From positions 248,001 through 312,000 of the forward strand of contig NZ_JACGWT010000006.1 in NCBI RefSeq assembly GCF_014137855.1: a DNA stretch of 64,000 nt, in the 5' to 3' direction. Of this stretch, positions 46,033-55,831 are shown one piece after another (the first letter of the stretch is position 1; the number at the start of each line of letters is the position of its first letter). A program made the position numbers and the translations under genes. Source of the DNA: Microlunatus kandeliicorticis. GTDB taxonomy: Bacteria > Actinomycetota > Actinomycetes > Propionibacteriales > Propionibacteriaceae. The notes beneath the pieces are model-generated. The model was not told the origin of the DNA and did not search any database. It saw nothing but the letters and a program-made list of their open reading frames with translations.

Positions 46033-47203
46033 AGGTCGAGCTCGCGGCGCAGGAACCGCAGGCTGTCCCGCATCGCCGCGCCCCACTGGATGCTGAACGT
46101 GTGTTCCTCGCCGCGCCGCTCGCTGAGGATGACCCGCACCCCGGCCTGCTCCATCAGCGCGGCCGTCCGGCGCGACCACCGGATCGGGCAGGTCGAGTCG
46201 CTGGTGCCGTGCTCGATCCGTACCGGGACGGCGATCCCCGGTCGAAGAAGCTCCGCGGCGACAGGTCCGCATAGAACGGCTTCGCGTCGTCGGGTGTCCC
46301 CCACCGCCGGCGCAGCTCGTCGGCCGTCCCGCCGCGCTTGGGGGCGGTCCAGCGCTCGTAGTTGTCGGTGAAGCTCGAGCTCACCGGCGCCCAGACCAGC
46401 CCGGCCCGGACGACCTCGGGAGCCACCACCAGCGCGCTGTAGGTCACCCCGCCGCCCATCGACCGACCGAACATCGCGATCTTGTCGTCGGCGACCTGCG
46501 GCATCGCGCGCAACGCCTGCGCGGCGTTGACCGCGTCGACCGCGTACCCCAGTCGCAGCTCGCGTTCGAGGGCGGAGGCGCGGCTCGACCGGGCGTGCCC
46601 GCGGTAGTCGGTGTGCAGTACCACGAACCCGCGGTCGGCCAGGTAGCGCTGCTCGCGCGGCATGCCCTGACCGCTCCAGTAGGTCCGCGGATCGATGTAG
46701 CCGTGGTTGAGCACTACCGCCGGGTGCGGCCCGTCGCCGCGCGGCGTCCAGAGCACGCCGCTGATTGTTGCGTCCCCGCTGCGGTAGCGGATCGCCGTGG
46801 ACGTCCACCGGTCGTTCCGCTCGAGCGTCCGCACCCGGCGCGGTGCCGCGCTGCGGTAGGTCCCGCGCATCAGCGCGGGCAGGGACCGCGGGTCGCGGAC
46901 CGGCGGCAGCTGCTCCTCGGCCGGCGCGGCCGACCCGGTCGAGGGGGCCGACGGCGTCGCCGGCGTGGCGGAGCCGGTGGCGGACGGGGTGGCGGACGGG
47001 GTGACGGACGGGGTGACGGACGGTGTCGTCGAGGCGGAGGCACCGGGCGTCGCGCTCGTCCCGGCCGGGGGCACGACCCGCGACGGGCTCGGTCTGCCGG
47101 ACCCGTCGCCCGCCGGGCTGCACCCGGCGGCGACGCCCACCGCGCTCGCTCCGAGCAGCCCGGAGCCGAGCACCAGCAGGTCGCGGCGGCGGAGGCGGTT
47201 CAC
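46029..47203 (-). pseudogene. Alpha/beta hydrolase (S9-like) lipoprotein, disrupted by a frameshift
   Basis: Two adjacent minus-strand frames together make one alpha/beta hydrolase. The N-terminal part has a twin-arginine-like lipoprotein signal ([13 protein letters not shown], lipobox VAAGC), a Ser/Thr/Pro linker, [20 protein letters not shown], and the nucleophile elbow GRSMGGG. It runs to SFFDRG and then leaves frame. The other frame resumes with [17 protein letters not shown] (acid residue) and EEHTFSIQWG (catalytic His). One missing base in the run of four G (46236-46239) accounts for the break. This is either a true pseudogene or a sequencing error. GTG 47203 lies seven bases after a -10-like TACCGT. 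Confidence 0.82.
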
Positions 47204-47272
47204 CCCGTCCACGGTAGCCAGCCGGGCCACCCGCCCTCGGCGGCCGGGAGCTCCGCGGGCCCGCAATCGATG

Positions 47273-47301
47273 TGCGACCGGCGTGGCCCGCTCCGTAGGA
47301 T
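47273..47301 (+). promoter_or_regulatory. Leaderless promoter of valS
   Basis: A -35 box TGCGAC (47273-47278), 17-nt spacer and -10 box TAGGAT (47296-47301) place the RNA start at the A of ATG 47309, seven bases downstream. No Shine-Dalgarno sequence lies before the ATG. Confidence 0.6.
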
Positions 47302-47308
47302 CGGGACC

Positions 47309-49933
47309 ATGACGACCACCGATTCCGGCACCCGACCCGACGCACCGCTCCCCGGCGCGCCGGTCGTACCGGACCGCCCCGCGCTGGAGGGGCTGGAGTC
47401 GGTCTGGCGCGAGCGCTGGGAGAACGACCAGACCTACGCGTTCGTGCGTCCCGAGGGTGACCCGGCGGCCGCGCGTGCCTCGGTGTTCAGCATCGACACC
47501 CCGCCACCCACCGTGTCCGGGTCGCTGCACGTGGGCCACGTGTTCTCCTACACCCACACCGACCTGATCGCGCGCTACCAGCGGATGCGCGGCAAGCACG
47601 TCTTCTACCCGATCGGCTGGGACGACAACGGGCTGCCCACCGAGCGCCGGGTGCAGAACTTCTACGGCGTGCGGTGCGACCCGAGCGTGCCCTACGACCC
47701 CGACTTCACCCCGCCCGCCAAGCCCGACCCCAAGCGCCAGGTGCCGATCAGCCGGCGCAACTTCGTCGCGCTCTGCCACGAGCTGACCTCGGTGGACGAG
47801 AAGGCGTTCGAGGACCTGTGGCGGACCGTCGGGCTGAGCGTGAACTGGCGGGGGCTCTACACCACCATCTCTGACGACAGCCAGACCGTGGCGCAGAAGG
47901 CGTTCCTGCGCAACGCGGCCCGCGGCGAGGCCTACCTCTCCGAGGCCCCGACGATGTGGGACGTCACCTTCCAGACCGCGGTCGCCCAGGCCGAGCTCGA
48001 GGCCCGCGACTACCCCGGCGCCTACCACCGGGTGGCCTTCCACCCGACCGCGGCCGGGGATCCGGTGTACATCGAGACCACCCGGCCCGAGCTGATCGCG
48101 GCCTGCGTGGCGTTGATCGCCCACCCCGACGACGAGCGCTACCAGCCGCTGTTCGGCACCACCGTGACCAGCCCGGTGTTCGGCGTCGAGCTGCCGGTGC
48201 ACCCGCACCCGGCGGCCGAACCGGACAAGGGATCCGGGCTGGTGATGTGCTGCACCTTCGGCGACCTGACCGACGTGACCTGGTGGCGCGAACTGCAGCT
48301 GCCGGCCCGGGTGATCATCGGCCGCGACGGCCGGATCCTCCGCGACACCCCGGACTGGATCCCGTCGGGCGCGACCGGTGCCTACGACCAGCTGGCCGGC
48401 AAGACCACGTTCAGCGCTCGCGAGGCGATGGTCGCTCTGCTGCGCGAGAGCGGTGACCTCGACGGCGACCCGAAGCCGACCCAGCGGATGGCGAACTTCT
48501 ACGAGAAGGGCGACAAGCCGCTGGAGATCGTCTCGACCCGGCAGTGGTACATCCGCAACGGCGGCCGCGACGAGGACCTGCGCCGGCAGATGCTGGCCAA
48601 GGGCGACGAGCTCGCCTGGGTGCCGCAGCACATGAAGTACCGCTACGACAACTGGGTGAGCGGGCTCAACGGCGACTGGCTGATCAGCCGGCAGCGCTTC
48701 TTCGGGGTGCCGTTCCCGGTCTGGTACCCGCTCGACGCGAACGGCGAGCCGCGTCACGACAGCCCGATCTTCGCCGCCGAGGACAGCCTGCCGGTCGACC
48801 CGAGCAGCGACTGCCCGCCCGGGTTCGACGAGCAGCAGCGCGGCGTGCCCGGCGGGTTCGTCGGCGACCCCGACGTGATGGACACCTGGGCGATCAGCTC
48901 GCTGACCCCGCAGATCGTCTGCGGCTGGGAACGCGACGACGAGCTGTTCGCGATGACCTTCCCGATGGATCTGGCCCCGCAGAGCCACGACATCATCCGC
49001 ACCTGGCTGTTCTCACGGGTGGTGCGGGCCTGGTTCGAGAACGGCTCGCTGCCCTGGGCGCGGGCCTCGATCTCGGGCTTCGTGATGGACCCGGACCGCA
49101 AGAAGATGAGCAAGTCCAAGGGCAATGTGGTGGTGCCCACCGACGTGCTCGAGACCTACGGTGCCGACGCCGTCCGCTGGCGGGCGGCCCGCGCCCGGCC
49201 GGGGCTCGACTCCCCCTTCGACGAGAAGGAGATGAAGGTCGGCCGGCGGCTCGCGCTCAAGGTGCTCAACGCCAGCAAGTTCGCGCTCGGCTACGGCACC
49301 CCGGATCCCGACGCGCCGATCACCGAGGCGGCCGACCTGGCGCTGCTCGCCCAGCTGCGTCGGGTGGTGGTGGAGGCGACCGAGGCGTTCGACCGGTTCG
49401 ACTACACCGGGGCGCTGGACGCCACCGAGCGGTTCTTCTGGCAGTTCTGCGACGACTACCTCGAGCTGGTCAAGGAGCGCGCGTACGGGTCGATGGGCGC
49501 CGGTCCGGCGGCCAGCGCGCACGCCACCCTGCGGCTCGCCCTCGACGTGGTGCTGCGCCTGCTCGCGCCGATCATGCCCTTCGTCACCGAGGAGGTGTGG
49601 TCGTGGTGGAAGACCGGATCGATCCACACCGCGTCCTGGCCGACCGAGGCGGAGATCGACGCCGCACCGACCGCCGGGAGCGCCGATCCGCTGCTGCTCG
49701 ACGACGTGGCCACCGCGCTGATCGCCATCCGCGGCGCCAAGAGCAAGCAGAAGGTCTCGATGAAGACCGAGGTCGAGCGGATCGAGTTCTCCGGTCCGGG
49801 TGAGGCCCTCGAGCGGCTCCGGCTGGTCGAGGCCGACCTGCGCGCCGTCGGCCGGCTGACCGGCGAGGTGCTCTGGGCCGAGTCGGACACCCCGGTCACG
49901 GTCGAGGTCGAGCTGGCCGAGGCCACCGCCTGA
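47309..49933 (+). CDS. valS: Valyl-tRNA synthetase, archaeal-like form
   Basis: An 874-residue class I synthetase charging tRNA-Val. The HIGH-type motif is in [20 protein letters not shown] (about residue 73) and KMSKS is in [10 protein letters not shown] (about 598). The segment [16 protein letters not shown] is the archaeal/rickettsial kind, in place of the bacterial GMDHAGIATQ type. The editing domain and anticodon-binding helices are present; the C-terminal coiled-coil arm of typical bacterial ValS is short or absent. This class is known from archaea and Rickettsiales; transfer is inferred. No second valS in the window. Confidence 0.93.
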   Translation: MTTTDSGTRPDAPLPGAPVVPDRPALEGLESVWRERWENDQTYAFVRPEGDPAAARASVFSIDTPPPTVSGSLHVGHVFSYTHTDLIARYQRMRGKHVFYPIGWDDNGLPTERRVQNFYGVRCDPSVPYDPDFTPPAKPDPKRQVPISRRNFVALCHELTSVDEKAFEDLWRTVGLSVNWRGLYTTISDDSQTVAQKAFLRNAARGEAYLSEAPTMWDVTFQTAVAQAELEARDYPGAYHRVAFHPTAAGDPVYIETTRPELIAACVALIAHPDDERYQPLFGTTVTSPVFGVELPVHPHPAAEPDKGSGLVMCCTFGDLTDVTWWRELQLPARVIIGRDGRILRDTPDWIPSGATGAYDQLAGKTTFSAREAMVALLRESGDLDGDPKPTQRMANFYEKGDKPLEIVSTRQWYIRNGGRDEDLRRQMLAKGDELAWVPQHMKYRYDNWVSGLNGDWLISRQRFFGVPFPVWYPLDANGEPRHDSPIFAAEDSLPVDPSSDCPPGFDEQQRGVPGGFVGDPDVMDTWAISSLTPQIVCGWERDDELFAMTFPMDLAPQSHDIIRTWLFSRVVRAWFENGSLPWARASISGFVMDPDRKKMSKSKGNVVVPTDVLETYGADAVRWRAARARPGLDSPFDEKEMKVGRRLALKVLNASKFALGYGTPDPDAPITEAADLALLAQLRRVVVEATEAFDRFDYTGALDATERFFWQFCDDYLELVKERAYGSMGAGPAASAHATLRLALDVVLRLLAPIMPFVTEEVWSWWKTGSIHTASWPTEAEIDAAPTAGSADPLLLDDVATALIAIRGAKSKQKVSMKTEVERIEFSGPGEALERLRLVEADLRAVGRLTGEVLWAESDTPVTVEVELAEATA

Positions 49934-49937
49934 CGCT

Positions 49938-50115
49938 CGCTGAGCCGGTCGACGCCCCCTCCGCCCGCTGAGCCTGGCGAAGCGCCCTCCGCCCCTTCGA
50001 CAGGCTCAGGGCGCGTGGGTGGTGAACGCGCGCTGAGCATGTCGAAGCGCCCCGCCGCCCTTCGACAGGCTCAGGGCCCGTGGATGGTGAACGCGCGCTG
50101 AGCATGTCGAAGCGC
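49938..50115. repeat. REP-like repeat cluster with 65-bp tandem duplication
   Basis: This gap between valS and the DUF2000 gene has no gene. It holds alternating CTTCGACAGGCTCAG and CTGAGCATGTCGAAG motifs. CTTCGACAGGCTCAGGG at 49995 recurs at 50060, a 65-bp period including the intervening GTGAACGCGCGCTGAG. Confidence 0.85.
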
Positions 50116-50117
50116 CG

Positions 50118-50573
50118 TCACGGGTGCATGCGCGCACCCTTGGTGATCTTGTCGACGGCGCTCCGCGGCCCGTGCACGGCCAGCCCCACCAGGTCGAGGT
50201 CGGCGGTGCGGACCCCGCGCACCGCAGCCCGGTTGGCGGAGTCGTGGCCGGTGGCGAACAGCTCGGCGGTGAAGATCGCCGGCGTCAGCCCGCGGGCGAG
50301 CGCCCGCGCGTGGGCGGCGGCCAACCGGGTCGCGTCGGCCTCGAACACGAGGGTCGGCTGCCGGAACATCGGCAGGTACTCGACGTCGTCGGCGTCGCGG
50401 TAGGGCTCACCGACCAGGTCGGGGTGCCGCGCGGCCAGTCCGCTCACCAGGAACGCGGTGACGTTGAGCCGCTGCCAGACCGCGAGGTCGTCGCGGACCA
50501 GCACGGCGAGCTTGGTGTCGAACCGGACCGGCGCGTCGGGGTCGTCGGCGCTGGGGACGGGTGTCGTGGTCAC
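50118..50573 (-). CDS. DUF2000 family protein
   Basis: A 151-residue protein matching DUF2000, which has a fold related to peptidyl-tRNA hydrolase 2. Conserved parts are FDTKLAVLVRDDLAVWQRLNVTAFL, YLPMFRQPTLVFEAD and AIFTAELFATGHDSANRAAV. GTG 50573 gives the family's usual length. It is divergent from an AraC regulator with a 48-nt gap, an arrangement suggesting that the AraC protein controls it. No enzymatic role is established. Confidence 0.85.
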   Translation of the reverse strand: MTTTPVPSADDPDAPVRFDTKLAVLVRDDLAVWQRLNVTAFLVSGLAARHPDLVGEPYRDADDVEYLPMFRQPTLVFEADATRLAAAHARALARGLTPAIFTAELFATGHDSANRAAVRGVRTADLDLVGLAVHGPRSAVDKITKGARMHP

Positions 50574-50621
50574 CGCCCCAGTCCAGCCCGGGTGGGCGCG
50601 TGCTTCTTGTACGTTCTTCGC

Positions 50622-51449
50622 ATGCCCGCCGCCAACCGCGTCCGAGCCTGGCGGCCGCAGACCGCGGGGATCCGCGAGGTGTTCTGGGCCGAGTTCACCG
50701 ACCACGCCTACCCGATGCACACCCACGACAGCTGGACGGTGCTCACCATCGAGACCGGCGCGGTCCGCTATGCCCTCGACCGCCGTGAGCACGGTGCGCT
50801 GACCACGCTGGTCACCGTGCTGCCGCCGCACGTCGCGCACGACGGCCAGGCCGCCCAGCCGAGCGGGTTCCGCAAACGGGTGCTGTATCTCGAGCCCGCG
50901 ACGCTCGGCGAGCGCCTGATCGGTTCCGCCGTCGACCGGCCCGAGATCGACGACGCCGCGCTGCAGCGCCGGATCGGTGCGCTGCACCGGTCGCTGGCCG
51001 CGGCTCGTGACGGCCGGGCGGACGGCTGGGAGACCGACAGCCGGCTGGCGCTGGTGACCGGTCGGCTCCGCGACCACCTCACCGGAGATCCGGAGCGAAG
51101 GGGGCCGGTCCGCACCCGGGCCGGCGACCGGCTGGCCGACGGGCTTCGCGCCCTGCTCGACGCCGACCCGGTCGCCCCGCCCGACCTCGTCACGGCCGGG
51201 CGGCTCCTCGGCGCCGACCCGCGGCACCTGGTCCGGACCTTCAGCGCCCGGTTCGGGTTGCCACCGCACCGCTACCTCACCGGGGTGCGGGTCGACCGGG
51301 CCCGCCGGCTGTTGCTGGCCGGGGTGCCGGCCGCCGACGCGGCGACGGGTGCCGGCTTCTACGACCAGTCGCACCTGGCCCGGCACCTGCGGACCATGAT
51401 CGACACCACCCCGGGGCGGTACGCCGGGGGCATCGGGCGCAGCCGCTGA
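50622..51449 (+). CDS. AraC-family transcriptional regulator
   Basis: A 275-residue regulator. The N-terminal cupin effector domain begins FWAEFTDHAYPMHTHDSWTVLTIETG, with ligand-site-like His residues. The C-terminal double HTH contains VTAGRLLGADPRHLVRTFSARFGLPPHRYLTGVRVDRARRLLLAG and AATGAGFYDQSHLARHLRTMIDTTPGRY. A -10-like TACGTT (50610-50615) six bases before ATG 50622 suggests a leaderless message. The target is probably the divergent DUF2000 gene and itself. Confidence 0.9.
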   Translation: MPAANRVRAWRPQTAGIREVFWAEFTDHAYPMHTHDSWTVLTIETGAVRYALDRREHGALTTLVTVLPPHVAHDGQAAQPSGFRKRVLYLEPATLGERLIGSAVDRPEIDDAALQRRIGALHRSLAAARDGRADGWETDSRLALVTGRLRDHLTGDPERRGPVRTRAGDRLADGLRALLDADPVAPPDLVTAGRLLGADPRHLVRTFSARFGLPPHRYLTGVRVDRARRLLLAGVPAADAATGAGFYDQSHLARHLRTMIDTTPGRYAGGIGRSR

Positions 51450-51462
51450 GGCTCCGCCCTTC

Positions 51463-51545
51463 GGCGGGCTCAGGGCACCGTGGTGGGGCAGAACGCGCGC
51501 TGAGCCTGTCGAAGCGCCCCCGCCGCCCTTCGACAGGCTCAGGGC
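51463..51545. repeat. REP-like repeats after the AraC gene
   Basis: Three motif copies in alternating orientation: CTTCGGCGGGCTCAGGG, CTGAGCCTGTCGAAG and CTTCGACAGGCTCAGGG, with the same GTGG-type spacers as at 49.9-50.1 kb. It lies just after the AraC stop codon. Confidence 0.82.
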
Positions 51546-51614
51546 ACGTGGGTGGGTGGTGAGCCCCTGCGCGTCGCTCCTGGTCAGCGCTGGTGAAAAG
51601 CCCACCGGGAGTGC

Positions 51615-51643
51615 TGGACAGGGGTGAACTTCCGGCGTTTGAT
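51615..51643 (+). promoter_or_regulatory. Promoter of the sugar ABC importer operon
   Basis: TGGACA (51615-51620), a 17-nt spacer and TTTGAT (51638-51643) form a good SigA-type promoter. Transcription would start near 51650, giving a leader of about 60 nt before ATG 51712, which is preceded by GAGGGAG. No obvious operator palindrome was seen. Confidence 0.6.
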
Positions 51644-51711
51644 GGTCCCGCCGCTCGCTGTCCCCCGCGGGGCGTGACGGCACCGGATCGTGACACGAGG
51701 GAGTGTTGTCG

Positions 51712-53025
51712 ATGGGAGCCACGCTGACCCGTCGCCGGCTGCTGGCCGGCGCGGCCGGGGCAGCCGCGGCCGCCGCGCTCGGCGGCTGCGGGACGGACGA
51801 CCCGAACACCCTGGTGGTGATGGGGAACAACCCGGCCGAGGTCACCGACCAGGACGTCGCCGAGTTCGTGCACGCCCATCCCGGGGTCACGGTGAAGTTC
51901 GTCGCGGTCGACCAGAGCCTGCTCACCGCGATGTTCGCGGCCGGCAACCCGCCGGATCTGGTCCGCGACCAGGGGGTCAACAACACGCCCTATCTGGTCG
52001 CGCGCGACCTGGCCGAGAACCTCGACCCCTACTTCGCCCGCAGCACCGCGCTCAGCGTCGACAAGCTCGCCCCGGCCAACGACGTCTGGCGCTACGACGG
52101 CAGCCGACAGGGCTCCGGTCCGCGGTACGGGCTGGTCAAGGACTACTCGCAGGACGCGATGTTCTGGTGCAACACGACGGTGTTCGACGCCGCCGGGGTG
52201 GACCTGCCCTCGACCACCGAACCGATCGACTACGACGAGTGGCTCGACCTGGCGCGTCGGCTGACGAAGCGCAACGGCGCCCAGTACCGCACCTACGGGC
52301 TGGTCCCGCCGTTCGACAACAGCCTCTCGGCCGGGTTCATCAACATGGTCTCCTCGGCCGGCGGGTCGATCTTCAGCGAGGACTTCAGCACCGTCGACTT
52401 CAGCTCGCCCGAGGCTGCCGCGGCGCTCCGCTGGTACCTGACCTACGCCGCCGACCAGGTGGGCAGCACGGTGGCGCGGCCGCTGCCGGCCGGCTCGTCG
52501 CCGACCTTCAGCGCCGACCAGCTGGCCATGCTCGGCTACGGCTACTGGTTCTCCGGGCTGGTCAGCGCCGACGACACCCTGGCCAAGGACGTGATGTTCT
52601 TCCCGGCGCCGCGGTTCGGGCCCAAGCGCACCAGCCCGTGCCTGGCCGGGACGGGCTTCTGGATCCCCAAGCGGGCCAAGCACAAGGACCTGGCCTGGGC
52701 CTTCTGCGAGCACTACTTCGGCGGCCCGCCGGCCACCCGCCGGGCCCAGTCCGGCTGGGGGCTGCCCGGGATCACCTCGCTGCTGTCCGACCTGCCCTCG
52801 GACAAGCCGTACCAACGGCAGGCCCTCGGCGTGCAGAAGACCGAGCTCGACCACTTCTCGGTGCTCGACTTCTCCCCCTACGTCGCCTACACCGCGCTCG
52901 ACGCGTCACTCTCGCAGCAGCTGCGCAAGGGCATCGAGGCCGGGCTGCCCGCCGGCAAGGTGGCGGACCTGATCAACGACACCCTCAACCCGCTGCTCAA
53001 GCTCGGGAAGGAGCTGGTCTCGTGA
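51712..53025 (+). CDS. ABC transporter sugar-binding lipoprotein
   Basis: A 437-residue extracellular solute-binding protein (family 1). The signal is twin-arginine-like (TRRRLLAGAAG) with lipobox LGGC, so it is probably Tat-exported and lipid-anchored. The mature part has the binding-protein features VTVKFVAVDQSLLTAMFAAGNPPDL and GFWIPKRAKHKDLAWAFCEH. It is the first gene of a binding protein-permease-permease operon, with a 4-nt overlap to the next. Ligand unknown; family context suggests an oligosaccharide. Confidence 0.9.
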   Translation: MGATLTRRRLLAGAAGAAAAAALGGCGTDDPNTLVVMGNNPAEVTDQDVAEFVHAHPGVTVKFVAVDQSLLTAMFAAGNPPDLVRDQGVNNTPYLVARDLAENLDPYFARSTALSVDKLAPANDVWRYDGSRQGSGPRYGLVKDYSQDAMFWCNTTVFDAAGVDLPSTTEPIDYDEWLDLARRLTKRNGAQYRTYGLVPPFDNSLSAGFINMVSSAGGSIFSEDFSTVDFSSPEAAAALRWYLTYAADQVGSTVARPLPAGSSPTFSADQLAMLGYGYWFSGLVSADDTLAKDVMFFPAPRFGPKRTSPCLAGTGFWIPKRAKHKDLAWAFCEHYFGGPPATRRAQSGWGLPGITSLLSDLPSDKPYQRQALGVQKTELDHFSVLDFSPYVAYTALDASLSQQLRKGIEAGLPAGKVADLINDTLNPLLKLGKELVS

Positions 53026-54047
53026 CCGCCACCCAGACCGGCGGGACGCTCCGGGTCCCGGCCCGCACCACCGCCGGCACCTCGTCTGCGGCCCGCGGCT
53101 GGCGCCGCTACCGGCCGGCCACCTTCTACGGCTTCATCGCGCCGTGGCTGGCCGGCTTCGTGCTGCTCACGCTGTTCCCGCTCGGCTACGCGCTCTGGCT
53201 CAGCACCACCAACTACGACGGCATGACCGGCCGGTACCGCTATGTCGGGCTGGACAACTACACCGCGATCGCCAGTGACCCCGACGCGCTGCACGCCCTG
53301 GCCCGCACCGGGCTCTACACCCTCGGCACCGTCCCGCTGAGCATCGCCTTCGGGCTGCTGCTGGCCGTCCTGCTCAACCAGCAGATCCGGGCCCGCGGAG
53401 CCTTCCGGGCCCTGATCTACCTGCCCGCGGTGGTGCCGATCGTCGGGTCGGCGCTGTGCTTCAAGATGCTGTTCAACGCCGACTTCGGTGCGGTCAACGC
53501 GGTGATCGGCCTCGTCGGGATCCCGCCGGTGGACTGGCTCTCCGACCCCGGGGTGTTCGTGGTGCTGGTCGCGGTCACGCTGTGGGGCGTCGGCGCGAGC
53601 ATGATCATCTCGCTCTCGGGTCTGCAGGGCATCCCGCGCGAGCTGCAGGAGGCAGCTCGGGTCGACGGTGCCGGGGCCTGGCAGGTGTTCAGCAAGATCA
53701 CCTTGCCGCTGCTCAGCCCGATCATCCTGTTCCAGGTGATCACCGGGATCATCGGCTCGGTGCAGGGCTTCGTCGCACCGCTGCTGCTGACCGCGAGCTC
53801 GGGCACCGCCTCGGTCACGTCGGTCCCGCAGAGCACCTACCTCTACATGATCCACGTCTACGCCCAGTACTTCGCCTACGGCCGGTTCGGGTACGCCTCG
53901 GCGCTGCTCTGGGTGCTGTTCGTGCTGATCCTGCTGCTCACCGTGGTGATCTTCCGGGTCAGCGCCCGCGCCGTCTTCTACGAGAACGCGCCGGACACCC
54001 CCACCCGACGACGCCGGACCCGCGAGACCCCGGAGGTGACCCGGTGA
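53022..54047 (+). CDS. ABC sugar transporter permease (MalF-like)
   Basis: A 341-residue permease with six TM helices. The EAA loop reads ELQEAARVDGAGAWQVFSKITLPLLSP, where the ATPase docks. The first periplasmic stretch DNYTAIASDPDALHALARTGLYT is typical of MalF/UgpA-type subunits. GTG 53022 overlaps the binding-protein stop, and the gene overlaps the next permease by 4 nt. Confidence 0.92.
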   Translation: MTATQTGGTLRVPARTTAGTSSAARGWRRYRPATFYGFIAPWLAGFVLLTLFPLGYALWLSTTNYDGMTGRYRYVGLDNYTAIASDPDALHALARTGLYTLGTVPLSIAFGLLLAVLLNQQIRARGAFRALIYLPAVVPIVGSALCFKMLFNADFGAVNAVIGLVGIPPVDWLSDPGVFVVLVAVTLWGVGASMIISLSGLQGIPRELQEAARVDGAGAWQVFSKITLPLLSPIILFQVITGIIGSVQGFVAPLLLTASSGTASVTSVPQSTYLYMIHVYAQYFAYGRFGYASALLWVLFVLILLLTVVIFRVSARAVFYENAPDTPTRRRRTRETPEVTR

Positions 54048-54925
54048 CCGTCCTCGAACGCCCCGCCACCCTGCCGACGCCGGCGCTCGGCCCGGCCCCC
54101 TCGCGGCGCGCCGGTCGCCGCCGGCGCCGGGCCGTCTACGTCCCGCTGGTGGTGATCGCGGTGGCGTTCCTGATCCCGCTGGTCTGGCTGGTGTCGATCT
54201 CGCTCAACGACGACGCCGGGCTGGCCAGCGGGAGCCTGCTGCCCAAGACCCTGCACTGGTCGAACTACCGCGACGCGGTGACGCTGATCCCGTTCGGCCG
54301 GTACGCGGTGACCTCGCTCCTGCTCGCCGGCGTGCACGCGGTGCTGGCCACCCTGAGCTCGGCGATGGTCGGCTTCGGGTTCGCCCGGCTCCGGGCGCGG
54401 GGCAAGGGCGTGCTGTTCATGATCGTCATCGCGACGATGATGGTCCCGGCCATCGTCACGCTGATCCCGACCTACCTGATCTTCGCCCGGATCGGTCTGG
54501 TCTACACCTACTGGCCCTGGGTGCTCTGGGGCCTCGGCGGGTCGGCGTTCCTGATCTTCCTGTTCCGGCAGGCCTTCAGCGCGATGCCCTCCGACCTCGA
54601 GGACGCCGCCATCATCGACGGCTGCGGCTGGATGCGGATGTTCGTCTCGGTGTTCCTGCCGCTGGCCAAGGCGCCGTGCCTGGCCGGGTTCATCCTCACC
54701 TTCACCGGCGGCTGGGCCGATTTCATCTCCCCGTCGCTGTTCCTGTCCAACGACCAGACCACCCTTGCCGTGGGGCTGTCCGCGGGCTACACCACCCCGG
54801 CCGGGACCCCGCTCTACACCACCCTGGCCGCCGGCGCGGTGCTCTACATCCTGCCGGTGCTGGTGATCTTCCTGGTGCTCCAGCGCGGCTTCGTCAACGG
54901 CTTCGTCACCTCCGGGATGAAGTAG
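54044..54925 (+). CDS. ABC sugar transporter permease (MalG-like)
   Basis: A 293-residue permease with six TM helices and the EAA-type loop DLEDAAIIDGCGWMRMFVSVFLPLAKA. It ends with the family's QRGFVNGFVTSGMK. No ATP-binding subunit follows, so the importer must use an ATPase encoded elsewhere, as with the shared MsiK/MalK-type ATPases of many actinobacteria. Confidence 0.92.
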   Translation: MTVLERPATLPTPALGPAPSRRAGRRRRRAVYVPLVVIAVAFLIPLVWLVSISLNDDAGLASGSLLPKTLHWSNYRDAVTLIPFGRYAVTSLLLAGVHAVLATLSSAMVGFGFARLRARGKGVLFMIVIATMMVPAIVTLIPTYLIFARIGLVYTYWPWVLWGLGGSAFLIFLFRQAFSAMPSDLEDAAIIDGCGWMRMFVSVFLPLAKAPCLAGFILTFTGGWADFISPSLFLSNDQTTLAVGLSAGYTTPAGTPLYTTLAAGAVLYILPVLVIFLVLQRGFVNGFVTSGMK

Positions 54926-55024
54926 GGGCACTCGCTCCCCCGCCGGGCTCCGGCGCGCCACCCACCGCTCCACGCCCCCGCTGGCTAGCCTGCGACCAGG
55001 ATCGTTGGACGCCAGGAGGCGGCG

Positions 55025-55825
55025 ATGAGTGCCCACACCCTCGGTTCTGCCCGCCCGACCGGGCCCGACCCGGCGCACGCACCCGGGGCGAGCGTCGAGG
55101 CGGTGCTGCCCGCCCCCGAGCCACCGCCGGTCGTGCTGCACCGGCCCACCCCGCCGGCCGTCGCGCTGGCCGTGGCCGGGCTGCTCTTCGCGCTGTTCCC
55201 GGTGCTCCGCCCGTTCGCGGCCGACGCCGCCGGGCTGACCGCCGCCGACGGCTGGTCGTCGCCGGCCTGGCTGGTCGCCCACCTCTGCGCGATCGTCGGT
55301 TACGTCGCCGCCGGGTTCGGGGTGCTCGGCCTCCGCGACGCGCTCGCCGGATTCCTCGGTGGCCGGGTCGCCGGGGCCGCGCTCGCGGTCTGGTGGGCCG
55401 GAGCCGGGCTGGTGCTCGCCGCGCTCGGCGCCGAGGCGTTCGGGCTCGGCACCCTCGGCGACTGGATCGAGCGGACCCGGCAGTTCGACCTGGTCGCCCT
55501 CGGCGGTGCGCTGGACCACGGGCAGCCGCGGTTCGGGCTGCACCTGGCCGGGCTGGCGCTGCTCGGCGTCGCCGGGGTGCTGGTCGCGCTCGCGGTGCTC
55601 CGGTCGGACGCGATGCCCCCCGGCGCCGGGGTGCTGTTCGGGCTCGCCTTCGTCGCCGCGCCGGTCCAGCTGGTCGCGCCGACCTGGGTGCAGGTCCTGC
55701 TCGGGATCGTCACCGCGCTCGGTTGCCTGGTGCTGGCCCTCCAGCTTCGCCGGCTCGGCGCCCCGGTCACGGTCGCCACCGAGGAGGCCGCCGGGGACGA
55801 CGGTCTCGACGACCCCGACGCCTGA
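55025..55825 (+). CDS. Uncharacterised integral membrane protein
   Basis: A 266-residue protein with a Pro/Ala-rich N-terminal segment of about 40 residues, then six or seven hydrophobic helices (VALAVAGLLFALFPVL, AHLCAIVGYVAAGFGVLG, WWAGAGLVLAALGAEAFGLG, and three near the C-terminus). The acidic tail ends GDDGLDDPDA. No family was recognised. ATG 55025 follows GGAGG. A -10-like TAGCCT lies near 54984. It converges on the amidohydrolase gene. Confidence 0.7.
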   Translation: MSAHTLGSARPTGPDPAHAPGASVEAVLPAPEPPPVVLHRPTPPAVALAVAGLLFALFPVLRPFAADAAGLTAADGWSSPAWLVAHLCAIVGYVAAGFGVLGLRDALAGFLGGRVAGAALAVWWAGAGLVLAALGAEAFGLGTLGDWIERTRQFDLVALGGALDHGQPRFGLHLAGLALLGVAGVLVALAVLRSDAMPPGAGVLFGLAFVAAPVQLVAPTWVQVLLGIVTALGCLVLALQLRRLGAPVTVATEEAAGDDGLDDPDA

Positions 55826-55831
55826 CCGGGA

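Noticed and set aside
46154-48988. Very long minus-strand open frame (944 codons) across valS and the hydrolase
   Set aside because: Only its last third (below 47203) has hydrolase similarity; the rest is antisense to valS and reflects lack of stops in high-GC DNA.
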